From Heterohyrax brucei (lineage: Eukaryota; Chordata; Mammalia; Hyracoidea; Procaviidae): a stretch of DNA of 64,000 nt. Below, piece by piece: positions 31,541 to 42,886 of the stretch. The notes under the pieces are model-generated. The model was not told the origin of the DNA. It saw only the letters and a program-made list of their open reading frames with translations, and did not search any database. The DNA lies in the NCBI GenBank assembly GCA_028571685.1, contig CM053164.1:41404501-41468500 (forward strand). Direction: 5' to 3'. Each line of letters opens with the position of its first letter. Position 1 is the stretch's first letter. A program made the position numbers and the translations under genes.

Positions 31541-32073
31541 CTGATGGCCATTGTGCCGGTCCATGCTGATCCACACCCCTCCTGTGGTATGTTCACACTT
31601 TGCATAAAAAGTTCTAACTTGCTGGTAACTGCTTCTGTGTGGAAAACCTTTAATCCAGGGCTAAATGCCACCCTGTCACCACACAGTCTGCCAGCCCCAC
31701 CTGCCAGAGGGCAGGGTGGCCTTCTTTATCTCCTTTTCCACATTGTCATCTGCTGGGGCCTCATTAGCCTGGCTGTCCCCAAAGAATCTTCAGTCCTTTA
31801 TAGATGACAGAGAGCCCTGCATGCACAGACTGCGTGAACTGGTGGGCAACTCAGATCACTCCCAGGCTTCTCATCCATGGGGATAGCTGCCTCAAGCCAT
31901 TTAGAAGCCCTGTATGATCAAAGGTCTAGCTCTCCTTGTTTCTGGGGTTTAGTGCTGCCTCAGGCACTCCCAGTCTATGTCTGATCTCAGTACTGGGAAC
32001 TTAAGGGGCCACGCTATTAGACCTGAGCCACCCTGGATGCTGGTGTGACCTAATTGCTTACTCCCCGTGTTAT
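31541..32073. other. Intron 2 sequence, no named element
   Basis: No repeat or conserved coding segment recognised. Confidence 0.45.
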
Positions 32074-32290
32074 AAAACCAACAAACCCCAAACCATTGCT
32101 GTTGAGTCATTTCTGATTCAGGGTGATCCTGCGTGTTACAGAGCAGAGCAGTTCCATTGGGTTTTCTTGGTTGCAGTATTTCGGAAGTAGATTGCTAGGC
32201 CTTTCTTCCAAAGTGCCAGTGGATGGGTTTGAATGACCCAGCATTTGGGTTAGTAGCAGAGAACAATCTGTCTGTACCACTCAGGGATTG
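32074..32290 (-). mobile_element. AfroSINE, long variant
   Basis: Antisense. The tail (AACCATTGCTGTTGAGTC) sits at the left with an A-rich ACCAACAAACCCCAAACC lead. Variant body GTTTTCTTGGTTGCAGTA, eroded head ending TGTACCACTCAGG. Confidence 0.75.
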
Positions 32291-33277
32291 TCCCCCCGTT
32301 ATATCCATGCTCTAAACAAGATTGTGCTCCACCCCTCATCATGAGCTTCTGTGTCAGTAATACAGCCCCCCACCTTCCTGTTTGGAACCCTTCTGTAGAC
32401 CCAGTCCAGAGTCCTGCCTCAGGCCTGCCCCTGAGCCCACCACTCCCTACCCTTCCACTCCTGGGTTTCCCCTACACAATGCTCCTGCAGCTGAATGCTC
32501 AGGTTCCCCTTTACCCAGCTTCCTGAAAATCCCCTGGGGAGAGAAAATGCTCTGGGGGCTTGTGGGTATAATTATTCACACCACCTGTGGCATTGGTGCC
32601 CAGTCTGTAAGACGTGATAGAGCACTTCCATGACCTCCAAGAAAGGCAGCAGGTTAATTCACTTGAAGCATCTGGATTTATAACACATTAATAATCCCCA
32701 GGAAAGGTTCACCCAGGTAAATAGTTGAGTTAGGAATAGAGATCAAGTTGCATCTTTTTGTTCTTGTTAGACAGATCTGCAGGGCCTTGAACCCTCAACC
32801 CCCAAGCTACCACATGCTTGTCAACTTGACAGCAGCATACAGGGCTGGAAAAACAAAACAACTGAAAGCCTGGCTTTTCTGGGGGCATCTGGGGCTCCAT
32901 TGTACTCTGTCTAAAGGGATTTCTCCAGCCCTTCTTAGCACATGCTTCTCTCGCCTTAGCCTGTCAGAGGCTGCGGCAGGCTCTGCCTGGCTCCCCTGGC
33001 TCTACAGCCCAGCTTACAGCTCCCGGACCCTCCTCCCTGCCTCAGACGCCACCTCCCCACCCCACCGGCTGGCCTTCGTTCACTAACCCATAGAGGTCCC
33101 CAACCACCCACTTGTTGATAACAACCCAGACCCCATTCCGGAAGGAAGTTATCTCCTGGAGGGGGAGGGGTCAGGTAGCATCAGAAGTGTTAGTTAGGGG
33201 TCTAAGAATTTCAGTTGGGTCATGAGGTTTTTTTTTTGTTCATTTTGTTTTAAATTAATATTCTGCTTAACGTACAG
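32291..33277. other. Intron 2 sequence, C-rich
   Basis: Proline-codon-rich chance frames (for example 32341-32526, 32748-33086) come from CCT/CCC runs. No named repeat. A T run (TTTTTTTTT) is at ~33228-33236. Confidence 0.45.
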
Positions 33278-33486
33278 GTTTGTTGTTGTTAGGTGGGGTT
33301 TAATCGATTTCTACTCATAGGGACCCCTTAGGACAGGGTAGACCTTCTCCGTCAGGTTTCTGAGGCTATCATCTCTACAGGAGCAGACCGCCAGGTCCTT
33401 CTCCCATGAGGGTGCTGGGTAGTTTCCAAGCTCCAGCCTTTCAGTTAGCAGCCATGCCCGTAACTGTTAGATTACCAGGGCTTCTT
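33278..33486 (-). mobile_element. AfroSINE, long variant
   Basis: Antisense. GTTTGTTGTTGTTAGGTGGG at the tail end resembles the RTE 3' terminus more than usual. The head end is CTGTTAGATTACCAGGGC. Confidence 0.75.
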
Positions 33487-33749
33487 CCCTTGACTTAGGT
33501 ATAAGTTGTATTTATTCTTTTCTGTGTACCTAATATTGTGTCATGAAAGTAGTTAATGTAGGCTCTGAAGCACCACCCCATGATAGTTCTGTTGTCTGGT
33601 CAAGATATCAGAATCAAGTTTGTGAAACTACGGGTACCAGCCCCTTCCCTGAGGTTTTGATGACAGAGGAATCATGCACCGCTGAAAAAAGCTTTCTAGA
33701 TATCCTTTCTGTCTCACTCTCCTCCAAGAAGATATTAGGAACCACTGCC

Positions 33750-33940
33750 TAGGGCAGTGGTGTTCCACCCCTGGATGCAGATTGCATTACAACCACATGG
33801 AAGTTTTAAAAACATACTGGTGTTCAGGAGCCACCCTCAACAAGTTAAATTATCCTTGCTAGGGCTGGCCCCCTCCCTGTCAGTGTTTTCTTAAAAGCAT
33901 CCCCAAGGCTTCTAACCATTGGCAGGTGGATTACTAAGGA
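33750..33940 (+). mobile_element. MER5-like hAT DNA transposon
   Basis: Starts CAGTGGTGTTCCACCCCTGG, followed by GCATTACAACCACATGGAAG, GTTTTAAAAACATACTGGTG and CTTAAAAGCATCCCCAAGG, in the order of the short MER5/MER20 non-autonomous Charlie elements. The right inverted repeat is eroded. Confidence 0.6.
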
Positions 33941-34065
33941 GCTTTGCTGACTGTTGTGACTGTCACGTACCCTGGTTATTATCCCTTTTAGTCATCTGAC
34001 CCCTCACCTTGGACTCCAGTTCTCACACTGCATCTCTTCTGAAAGGCTGGGTCTGCCCTGACTTA

Positions 34066-34127
34066 CCTTGTTGTTCGTGGCCACTGAGTCAGCCCTAGGC
34101 TCGTAGCGACCACATGATACCACCAGC
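34066..34127 (-). mobile_element. AfroSINE tail scrap
   Basis: TTGTTCGTGGCCACTGAGTC and GCTCGTAGCGACCACATGA, an antisense RTE-like tail, directly before the Gly-type SINE. Confidence 0.5.
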
Positions 34128-34522
34128 AAACCTGTACTCGTTGCTGTCAAGTCAGTTCTGACTCAGGGCAGTTGCATGCATTACAGAGCAGAACTGTTAC
34201 GTGGAGTTGTCTTGGCTGTGATATTTCAAAAGTAGATTCCATGCACACCAGATCAAAACATTGCCCAGTCCTGCACCTTCTCCATGATCTGTTGTGGATC
34301 AGACCACTGTGGTCCGTTGGGTTTTCATTGGCTGATTTTTCAGAATTAGATCACCAGGCCTTTCTTCCTGGTCTGCCTTAGTCTGGAAGCTCCACTGAAG
34401 CCTGTTCAGCATCGCAGGAACACAAGGCCTCCACTGACAGGTGGCGGCTGCACGTAAGATGCACTGGCGTGGAATCACACTCAGGTCTCGTGCATGGCAG
34501 GTGAGGATTCTACTGCTAAACC
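34128..34522 (-). mobile_element. tRNA-Gly-headed SINE with RTE-derived body and tail (copy 3)
   Basis: Antisense, longest of the three. The RTE-like tail (GTTGCTGTCAAGTCAGTTCT, CCCAGTCCTGCACCTTCTCC) is followed by the body (GGTCTGCCTTAGTCTGGAAG, CCACTGAAGCCTGTTCAGCA) and the tRNA-Gly head at ~34458-34521 (minus strand GGTTTAGCAGTAGAATCCTC). It carries an extra AGTCAGTTCTGACTCAGGG segment. Confidence 0.8.
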
Positions 34523-35339
34523 TTGCTATTCTTATTTATTTTCTTCTCTGCTTTTACCCATACTTTAGGGTCCTGTAGTCGGTCTGCCAAACCCCAGCTG
34601 GAATCCTAGAGCCCCTGTGTTTGCTCAGTTTCTCTGGCCCTGTGGCTCGCCCTCCTGACTATAGAAACCACGTATAGAGAAGTTAGCAATTGTGTTGCTA
34701 GACAGAAATCCAGCTAGATCTGTCCTCACTGAGTGCCCGTGGACTCCCTCTTCCCTGTGCCAGGAGCCACCATCCTGGCCCAGACACATCCTATCCTGAC
34801 TCAAAATCAGCGTGATCAGATCACTGTATTTGTAGTCATCATACAAGAAAAGCGAAATCACAGCAAGTAGGGTGCTTGGCCAATGAAGGATCAGCCTAGG
34901 ACACGTTCAGTGGCATAGCCAGGATAGCCCACCACATCTGCCGCAAGTGGGGGGTCCTGGTCCTGCCTCCCTCGTCCCACAGCAGAACACTGGACTTTGT
35001 CTGGCAGGATCCTGCGATATGATCTACCAAGACATAAATCGGTTCTCTTTGATGCCCAGCCCCACCAGCGTACTTCTCAAGGATTCAATTTATCTGTTGG
35101 ACAAGGCCATTTGCTATTTTTCCTGAAATTACTCTCTTGGAATTAAAGCTTTAAATTCTGCTCACTTCCTTTCTTCTTTTTCCCTCATTCTAGTGTTTTG
35201 TCAGCTTGTTTGATTCTGGCCACAGTGTCTTAACACTGCCTGCTTGTTGGGATCTAGGTTCATGTGAAGTTGTGTATGAATTGATGTTCCCAAGTTCACT
35301 GATGTCTTCATCCCTGTGAAAAGCTGGAAGGGACTTTAG
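34523..35339. other. Intron 2 sequence, no named element
   Basis: Nothing recognised. Confidence 0.45.
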
Positions 35340-35475
35340 AAATCACCCAGCTTCACTCTCCTGTTGAAAGGAGACTCACAGAGGATGAATACATTGCCCA
35401 AGTCCCAGACACAGTTTAGGCCAGAATGCAAGTTTCCCAGCCCCTTCATGTCCTTTTTACTATACCACTCTTGAA
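35340..35475 (-). mobile_element. MIR-like fragment
   Basis: Antisense MIR-like order: GAAAGGAGACTCACAGAGGA, ATACATTGCCCAAGTCCCAG, CAGAATGCAAGTTTCC. Weak. Confidence 0.45.
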
Positions 35476-35689
35476 ATTGCACAGCTGGACAGTCACCCTG
35501 TCACACAGTGTTTGGCTTCCCAGCTTGCTGCACACAAACAGTCCCCATGACACTCCGTGGCTCTAAATGGGCCTGAACTAGACAAGGGTATCACAGAACC
35601 AAAATGTCTCAGACAGACAGCTGAGTGAGCTCTCTGTCGAAGACCGTGTGTGGCTTTATAGAACACCAGCCCCGCCTGGAGGAGCACCT

Positions 35690-35852
35690 GAGGAGTCACG
35701 GGGTAGAACTGGCCCATAGGCTTGATTCTTGGCTGTAGCATTTATGAAAGCAGCTTGCCAGGTCTTTCTCTCATAGAGCCACTGGGTAGGTTTGAACTGC
35801 CAACCTTTTGGTTAACAGCTGAACACTTAACCATTGCATCACCAGGGCTATT
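35690..35852 (-). mobile_element. AfroSINE, long variant
   Basis: Antisense. GGGTAGAACTGGCCCATAGG, CTTGGCTGTAGCATTTATG, then a well kept head CAACCTTTTGGTTAACAGC and CTTAACCATTGCATCACCAG. It is inserted just before an L1M 3' end. Confidence 0.8.
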
Positions 35853-36196
35853 ACTCAGCCGTGGAGGGAAATGAAATACGTGCTACAATATGGATGAACC
35901 TTGAAAACATTATGCTGTGCAAGATAAGTCAGTCACAAAAGGACAAATATTGTATGATCCCTCTTACGTGAAATAATCTAGAATAAAGAAGTGTACACAG
36001 ACATAGATTTTTTAGTTGTTACCAGGGGCTGGTGGGAGGAAAACAGAAAGGTTTACTGATTGCATAGGAAACTGAGCCTCTGTTGTGGGTGGTGGAAGAC
36101 TCTGGAGACGGATAACAGTGATTATCGCACATGATGAACACAATTACCATCACTGAATTGCACGTGTGAAGAATGTTGAAATGGCAATTAGTATGT
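35853..36196 (+). mobile_element. L1M 3' end
   Basis: Sense. ATTACTCAGCCGTGGAGGGA, AATATGGATGAACCTTGAAA, CACAAAAGGACAAATATTGT, then GTTACCAGGGGCTGGTGGG and ATTGCACGTGTGAAGAATG: end of ORF2 plus 3' UTR. Confidence 0.8.
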
Positions 36197-36218
36197 TACA
36201 CGTATTTACTGTGGTTTA

Positions 36219-36242
36219 AATATATATATATATATATATATA
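36219..36242. repeat. (TA)n microsatellite
   Basis: About 11-12 uninterrupted TA units at the end of the L1M 3' UTR. Confidence 0.9.
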
Positions 36243-36706
36243 AATGTTAGTTCCCAAGCTGTGATGACTTGCTTTCACCCCAGGCCTGGCCATGGCTCCA
36301 TTTTCCAGTCTCTGGGATTCCTTGAGAAAAGATCCATCTACTTTGGCCTTGCATTGAAATTGTTTCACCATCTCTTTCAAAGGCCATGCTGCCTGTGTCC
36401 CCCAGCTTTGCCAGCCAGGCACCCTGGCAGGCCATCTCCCGGGAATCGTTCTCACCACCCAGCTTGCTTCCTGCACAGTGCTGCGTTGCACTCTGCACAG
36501 CCTGGACTCCTCCCCTAGGCCTGCCCTTTCTGCCGCCTAGCATGCTGCAGCCTGGACTTGCTGCTTAGGACCAGCACAGTGGGTTTGTCCCTTCACTGTG
36601 TTCTCAGAATCACCACAGTTGCACTGAAGAGCCCCATGAGTGCCATAAGACAGGACTTCCCTCCCCAGCCACCCCATGAAGCCCTTCTCCTAATCCTCCA
36701 CTCTCA
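36243..36706. other. Intron 2 sequence, no named element
   Basis: Overlapping frames up to ~98 codons on both strands without domains. Nothing called. Confidence 0.45.
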
Positions 36707-37080
36707 GGCAGAGCAAACTACCACAACTTTAGCACTTAAACAACACTTAGTTCACAGTTCTGAAGGTCAGAAATCTGGGCGTAGTATGGTTCTCTGCTTA
36801 GACTTGCAAAGCTACAGTCTAGGTATCAGTTGCCTGTGTTCTCATCTGGAGTTCAAGGTCCTCTTCCAAGTTCATGTGGCTGCACCATAATTGAATGCCT
36901 CATAGCTATAGGACTGAGGGCCCCATCATTTTGCTGGCTGTCAGCTAGAAGCCAGTCTTAGCTCCCCACCCAGCCATCCACAGAGCCCTTCCTGCAAGGC
37001 CCCTCACTTGTGTCAGCTTTTTCCTCTAGCCAGCTCTCTTCTAGGATTCTGTGTTCTTCTCATCGACTGAAAGAATTTGT
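36707..37080 (-). mobile_element. MaLR (MLT1-like) LTR
   Basis: Antisense. CAAACTACCACAACTTTAGC, AGTTCACAGTTCTGAAGGTC, GGAGTTCAAGGTCCTCTTCC, GACTGAGGGCCCCATCATTT and TGCTGGCTGTCAGCTAGAAG keep the MLT1 order. Confidence 0.65.
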
Positions 37081-37251
37081 CATGCTATGGTTTTCAAATT
37101 TACATTTTTTAAAAAAACTAAAAATCACTGCAGCCACTCTTAGGATTGAGCTGTATCCCCTAAAAGTGTGAGGAGCACAGCCCATGATTTATATTGTACC
37201 TGTGGCTCCCAACACTCCCTACAGGAGAAGGGATCTGGTCATCTGCTCCTC

Positions 37252-37337
37252 TAAAGATTTACAAGCCAGAAAACTCTATGGGGCAGTTACATCCTGTCCT
37301 ATATGGTGACTATGATTTGGAATCCGCTCCATGGCAC
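37252..37337 (+). mobile_element. AfroSINE 3' fragment
   Basis: Sense tail portion: AAAGATTTACAAGCCAGAAA, TCTATGGGGCAGTTACATCC, GGTGACTATGATTTGGAATC. The head is missing. Confidence 0.75.
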
Positions 37338-37401
37338 ACCACCACCACACTACTCCAATAGCTCTTCACTTGATATAGACATTTAGCAAACAGATGAATG
37401 C

Positions 37402-37601
37402 CAGCATAGCATGGTACTTGTGAGCACAGACTGGGCAGGCTGCCTATGGGGAAATTTCATCTCCACCGTTTACTAGCTATGTGATTTGGCCAAGTCACTG
37501 TCTCTCTGCCCCTCAGTTTCTTTATCTGAAAAGTGGAGGAGATTATAATAGTACTTTCTGAGGATTAGTTTACTATCTGTAAGGAATTCTAATAGTACTT
37601 G
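37402..37601 (+). mobile_element. MIR SINE
   Basis: Sense. AGCATGGTACTTGTGAGCAC, CTCCACCGTTTACTAGCTAT, GTCACTGTCTCTCTGCCCC and CAGTTTCTTTATCTGAAAAG. One of the better preserved MIRs here. Its 3' end is interrupted by the AfroSINE at 37602. Confidence 0.8.
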
Positions 37602-37772
37602 AGCCCTCGTGGCACAGTGGTTAAAGCGATCACCGGCCAACCACAAGGTTGGTGGTTCGAAACCATCAGCACCTCTTCAAGAGAAAGAAGTGGCAGTCCG
37701 CTCCCACGGAGATCTACGGCCCTGGGAACCCTACAAGTCTCTGAAGTCGACTTGATGGTGATGTGTTGGTTT
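37602..37772 (+). mobile_element. AfroSINE with intact pol III boxes
   Basis: Sense, full-length. The A box (37610-37620, TGGCACAGTGG) fits TRGYNNANNNG exactly and the B box (37654-37664, GGTTCGAAACC) fits GGTTCGANNCC exactly, 33 bases apart. It contains the long-form GTGGCAGTCCGCTCCCACGG segment and a GTCGACTTGATGG tail. This is the best preserved internal promoter among the window's SINEs. A TTTCTTTTCT run downstream could terminate a transcript. Confidence 0.9.
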
Positions 37773-38691
37773 GTTTCTTTTCTGTGGGTGTTTGTTAAAG
37801 AAATAGATAGTTGATCAAGGACCAACATCTTCAAAATCTATGTGTACCATTTTGCCATGAGCAGGCATTCTCAGGTTCTCAGCTTGGTCCCTGGCTGTTA
37901 GCTGCAAGTCAAGGAGATTCTTTTAAAATTTCTCAAGTAATTTGGGGGGAATTTATAAAACAATTAGAAACATTGATGTAAACATATTAGCTTCATGTGA
38001 TCCCTCTGCTAGCTTAAAGTAAATGGTGGCTAGGTTGTTGGGAAAAGTTATTCTGCTACCTCTTTTTCTTACAGTTCAGAGCAGTGGAGAGTGCAGGTAG
38101 GCTGGGGATCCTGAGCGCAGTAGACCAGGGTAAAACCTCTTTCTGGACTCACATTCTAGCCATTAAGCCTCTGCATTTACCTCTGTTAGGCCAGTGATCT
38201 CTCTGGCGGCCTTTGTCACCTCCAGGCCTAGGCTGTTACTCTTACTTTCTGGCCTAGTGCTCCAGCTCCTACTTTGCCAGGCACAGGACGTTCTAGAACT
38301 TTGGTTTGAGGAGAAACAGCACTAGGATGATTCAAGCCCTGGTGCCAAATTTCTAAGCCTTAGACTTAGCAACACATCAAAGGGTGTATTCTTCCTGCTG
38401 TGTGGTTGGAAAATATAGGTCAGTGTTCAGAATGAGACACGGTCAGCCTCTGGGGCTCCAGGATTCAAGAGCCCCAGGTGGCATTGAGCAGCGCATAGCT
38501 CTTCATCTCTGACCCCCACCCTATTCCCCACTGCATGAGGATGCACCTGAGTCAGCATACCTGGATTTCAGAAGGAGAGCAGATGGGATTACCTGTATTC
38601 GAACTCAATTCCTGAATTTCTGGTTCTGAAATGAGGAAATGTCCTCTTGGATGTCTATTATGCATTTATTTTGATTTTGAAGGTCCCCCTC
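37773..38691. other. Intron 2 sequence, no named element
   Basis: Nothing recognised. Confidence 0.45.
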
Positions 38692-38810
38692 AGGCAGGTA
38701 TTATCTTTACTACACAGGTGGAGAAACTATGTCTCAGAGAGGTGGCATAGCTTGCCTAGTTACCGAGGGACAGGTCCATCTGTCTGATTGCCGGCCTTGA
38801 CTCACAGCCC
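38692..38810 (-). mobile_element. MIR fragment
   Basis: Antisense: CAGGCAGGTATTATCTTTAC, GGTGGAGAAACTATGTCTCA and GAGAGGTGGCATAGCTTGCC. Confidence 0.6.
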
Positions 38811-39554
38811 CCACTCATCACCACCGTGAGACAAGAAGGTCCCATGGTAGCCTTCCACAGCAGCAGCTTCATGGCACTGTCGCCAACCAGCTTTGGGACC
38901 AAAATGAAGACACAGCTAACATCTGAAAAGTCAAGGGAAGGAGAGCAAATGGGCTGCTTGTATTCTGTTTCTAGATCATTGAGATGCCCCTCCTCCCTTG
39001 GCTCTCTGGGCTGCCTGGACTCAAAAGATCTCTGTGGCCTGCATGTACACTTTCCCACCTTGGGGTTAGAAGAGACTTTGCCCGGAAGGTGAACGACAAA
39101 GGACCTCTCAGCAAGTTTCCACAGGCCCCTTGGCTTCTCAGAAGCTGACAGCCACGTTCTTGCTGCCATGTAACTCCCTTTGAGGATCATCTCCAGTCTC
39201 CATGGTAACAGTGTGTCAGGAGACAGTCTGCTCTGGGCTGTGGCTTTGTATTAAACAATGAACTTAAATTGGATGCTAGGCAGTGAGGATAATCATTCTG
39301 GATTAGAGAGGAGCCTGGAGCTCCTCATTTCATAATTTTAAATGTTGGCTCAGTTCTCAGTTTTAGCCTGTAATTTCTGCCCAAGTCCCCCTTCCCCTTT
39401 GTTTCTAAGCTGCAGTTAGCACCCTCTTTTGAGGAATGTGGGAGCTGGGGAGCCCTGCAGTCAGCCCAGGTTACTTGAGTGCCTGAGCTCTTGAAGGGGC
39501 ATCATGACTTGAAGGAAAGGGAGAAGGCTGTGAATCATATATGCCCCCAGGGAA
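38811..39554. other. Intron 2 sequence, no named element
   Basis: A 144-codon minus-strand frame (38756-39190) overlaps the MIR and shows no domain. Not called. Confidence 0.45.
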
Positions 39555-39700
39555 TCTGGCTGTGCATTTTCCTCTGAGCCTTAGTTTCCTTATTCATAAA
39601 AGGAGAAGAATAACCCCTACTTCACAGAGTCATCTGGGGACTCAAGTAAGGTAATGAGTGTGAAAAGCATGCGCGTAGTAGGCTCTCTGTCATATCCCTC
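39555..39700 (+). mobile_element. MIR fragment
   Basis: Sense: CTCTGAGCCTTAGTTTCCTT, GGAGAAGAATAACCCCTACT and GTAATGAGTGTGAAAAGCAT, ending GTAGTAGGCTCTC. Confidence 0.65.
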
Positions 39701-40615
39701 CTGGAGAAGGTGGCAAAATACCCAGTGGCTCCATGCTTTCAGTGAGAATGGTATCTCTTGCAGCAGGCTGCTTCTGTATCCCTGAGACATGGCTAGTTTG
39801 CCACGTCTGGAAAGTAACATGGTTCATTCCAGGATTTAAAGGAAAACAGCTTAACGACAGAAATAAGCATCAATCCATAATAAAAACCATGTATGGCTTT
39901 ACATTTCTTCTGTTAGGCCTTTGCAGCCTGGAGCCTGAATTGCTAGTTTCAAAATGAGGAAACGCTAGGACTGATGTATATACTGCCTTGAGGCCTGTCT
40001 ATGTTAAGTACAGCCTTTGGGAGATCTTGAAGCTAAGGTGGAATTGCCTCAGGTTGTAAGATTCTGTGCTTGGTTACCATTTCAGTAGGTATCAGACCTC
40101 TGCTCTTCAGTATTACAGAGTGTGGGATTTAGAGTAATGTACCTGACTTCTGGTCCAGGCTCATCTCGAAAAAGCAGAGATGATGAAAATGTCAGTGGCC
40201 CCTGGGGGCAGTGAAGAGTCACTGGTTTGCCGTGCAAACCACCAGCTGACTCCTAGGGAGCTTCATGCCTGGGGCAGAATGGTGCCAGGACCTCGGGCTG
40301 CTGCTGTGCGTCTTCCAGGAGATTCTCTCGGAGTCTAGTTTCAGCCAAAGGTATCTACAGTGAGGGCAAACTCCCCGACTGCCCTCAGACCTCTGCAGGG
40401 ATGGGAATCCAGGAGTCCATCTTTCCCTCACGCCCTCTGAAACGGCGGGCCCTTGCAGCCTGGAGCAGGTAATTCTGCCACCAGCACTGCTTCTTGAGCA
40501 GCCTGGGAAAGAGCCAGCTCCTCTTTGTATTTATAGTGTGTCACAGCCCCCTTGACCTGTGCCTGACCCAGCTGCTTCCTGCTCTTTGTCCACAAGTCCC
40601 TGGGAGAGGAGGAAG
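39701..40615. other. Intron 2 sequence, no named element
   Basis: Nothing recognised. Confidence 0.45.
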
Positions 40616-40802
40616 GAGCCCTGGTGACCCAAGAGTTATGCACTTGGCTTTTAACCCAAAGGTTGGAGGTGTGAGCCCACCCAGCCACTCGGCAGAAGAA
40701 AAGACCTTGCTATGTGCTCCTAGGAACCCCTGTGGGATGGTTATACTCTGTCACAGCGCGTCACTATGAGTGGAGTATCTACTAGATAGCACCTAACAGC
40801 AA
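40616..40802 (+). mobile_element. AfroSINE
   Basis: Sense. GAGCCCTGGTGACCCAAGAG head, GGTTGGAGGTGTGAGCCC B box region (eroded), tail TCACTATGAGTGGAGTATC, ending with an RTE-like GCACCTAACAGCAAG. Confidence 0.82.
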
Positions 40803-41864
40803 GACCAGAGGGGGAGGTGGGGCTTCACACCGAAACTTAAACCTTTGGGTCTCAGCAGCTGTGTTGTTGGTAGTGTCGTGTGCACCTGGAGTCTACTGTC
40901 GAACGGAAGCGGGGCAGACTCCCTTCTGGGTTTCCTGAGCAGGCAGTTCTCTGTCCCTGAAGCTCAGAAGCTGCCCTGGTCTGTTCTGTGAGCAGGAGAG
41001 CACAGGAAGTTCCTGTGCCTCGTCAGAGGGTCTGCCAGGCCCCGTAACCTGCTCTTACCTCCTGTGTGTCTTGGTCTCCTTTCTGGTCTCACCTTTATTC
41101 TAATCACCCCCTTACCTTGCTGCCCCTCGGAATTGTACCCTAGGCGGTCCTCTCCTCCCATCCTCTTCCTTCCCTAAGTGATCTGTCACCGATGACTCCT
41201 ACATGTATAGTTGTAGTCTGGGCAGCTCTGTCCACCTGCTACTCCAAGGTGCCATTGGCACACCCGTCACTGGCTTCTGGTCTTCTACCACAGCTCCCTC
41301 CTTTCCCAGGGAGTCCTCCCTCTGGGAAGAATGCCACCATCCACCCGAGCCACAGTGTGCTTACCCAAGACGGCAGGACTGGTAAGTGATACAGGAAGAA
41401 CTTGATCCCAGGTCCACCAGCTCCAGAGTTCGTGCTGCTTGCACCAGAACATCCTGTCTGCACACACCACCGGAGAACTGAAGCACATTTCTAACAAACT
41501 TAAAAACACAAATGTCACTGCAGGCCCCAGCCCAAATCTGGGCCCTGCCCCGGGTTGCCTTCCCAAGCTACCTGCCCACTTTGTTCTGGACAGTTGGCCG
41601 GTTACTGCGTCTCTCGTTGTTCTGCAGTGCGTTCCTCATATAATGGTTTTGTTAAACCTTCTCTTGGCTCACATCAGCGCTATCGGTTTTCCCCAAGTCT
41701 TTCCTCCAAGAAGCTTGGCCTTGTCTCCTGTTTTGCTAAGAAGCCTAGGACCAAGGGCCTATGCACTCTTAGTTCTCTTCCCCTGTCACCTCTGGTTTTC
41801 TCCTTTATCCAGCCTCTCCTGAATGGGTGGGAAGAGTTGTACCCTCCAGCTTAATGTAATATAT
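40803..41864. other. Intron 2 sequence, C/T-rich
   Basis: Several long but domain-free frames (for example 41439-41822) in pyrimidine-rich DNA. Possible L2 remnants cannot be confirmed. Confidence 0.45.
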
Positions 41865-42000
41865 GTAACTATTAGCTCAGTTTCCTTATCTAAGTAATCA
41901 GAACAATAATGGCGCCTGTCTCATTTAGTCATTGTGAGAATAAACAGGGCTGAGTACAGTGTTTGACACAGAGGACTTGAAGTGGATGTTGGCTATGTTA
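41865..42000 (+). mobile_element. MIR fragment
   Basis: Sense: GCTCAGTTTCCTTATCTAAG, CAATAATGGCGCCTGTCTCA, AGTGTTTGACACAGAGGACT. Confidence 0.6.
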
Positions 42001-42867
42001 TCCTTTAGATGTCCCTCATTTTGTCTAAAAGCTCCCTTTCTTCTACATTTGATCATTCACCAAATTATTCACATTAAACCTGTGTCTTCAAACCTTTCTT
42101 CTTGCAAGCAGAATGTTCCACATCTGCCCATTCCATCAAAGTCCCCCAATTCAGGGCCATAATCCCAGCACTACAATTCAACTTGACACCACAGCTAGAG
42201 CCATGTTCCAAAGTGTGGTTTTCCTGTTCTTTTCCTCTGGCCAAAAGCATGCTGCGGCTGCTCACAGCTCACAGCACAGGTCGGTAAGTAGTCTATCACA
42301 TCTGTCCCAACAGCTCCCTTTCTGGTCCACAGACTTGTCCAGAATTCTCTTAAATGTGCCCCTAAATTCCCTCACTGCCATTACTACTCAAAACCCCAAC
42401 TCACAAACCTTGCTGGTAGGATGGAATCCAGGTTAACCAAGGTCTGCACATTTAGTTCAAATTAGACCCACTTCTGCCCAGGTCAGACAGGTCTGTTCTC
42501 TGTGCCCATTGTGTGCCTGACTTTGCTCTCACCATTTGCTTCTCCAGAGGACCCTGGCTAGGTCAGCTCATACCCACCTTCCAGCTCGTTTCCTACCTGT
42601 GCTCGTGTGACATTTCCTTCCTCTCTTCTGTGGAGCATCTCCTTTTGACGTTTTTCCATCCTCACTGAGAAATAGTGTCTTGTCCTGCTTTGTAGTCTGG
42701 TATAATTTTGAACAGTCATTTCTATTAAATACGCACTTCTTTGTTTTCCTGCTTACCAACTGAACTCTACCCACCTTAAGGTGTCCACATTTCTCACCTC
42801 TCCTGGAGCATGTGGCACACCCAATAGATAACAGGTGGTGTGTGCATTAGTGCTGCCTACAAATTAT
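42001..42867. other. Intron 2 sequence, possible L2 remnant
   Basis: The stretch 42,590-42,830 (GGAGCATCTCCTTTTGACG, CAACTGAACTCTACCCACC) loosely resembles L2 3' text, too weak to delimit. Confidence 0.4.
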
Positions 42868-42886
42868 GCTTATCATTTATAATCAC
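42868..42886 (-). mobile_element. MIR, left piece (host of the nested RTE)
   Basis: ACTACTGTTTGAGCTCCTAC to CTCTG resembles the antisense MIR start (TTGAGCGCCTACTATGTGCC type). It appears to continue at ~51820 after ~8.9 kb of inserted DNA. Confidence 0.5.

Noticed and set aside
36219-36242. (TA)n as a structured regulatory site
   Set aside because: An ordinary microsatellite at an L1M 3' end. No further signal.
38756-39190. 144-codon minus frame overlapping a MIR
   Set aside because: No domain, and it overlaps a repeat. Chance.
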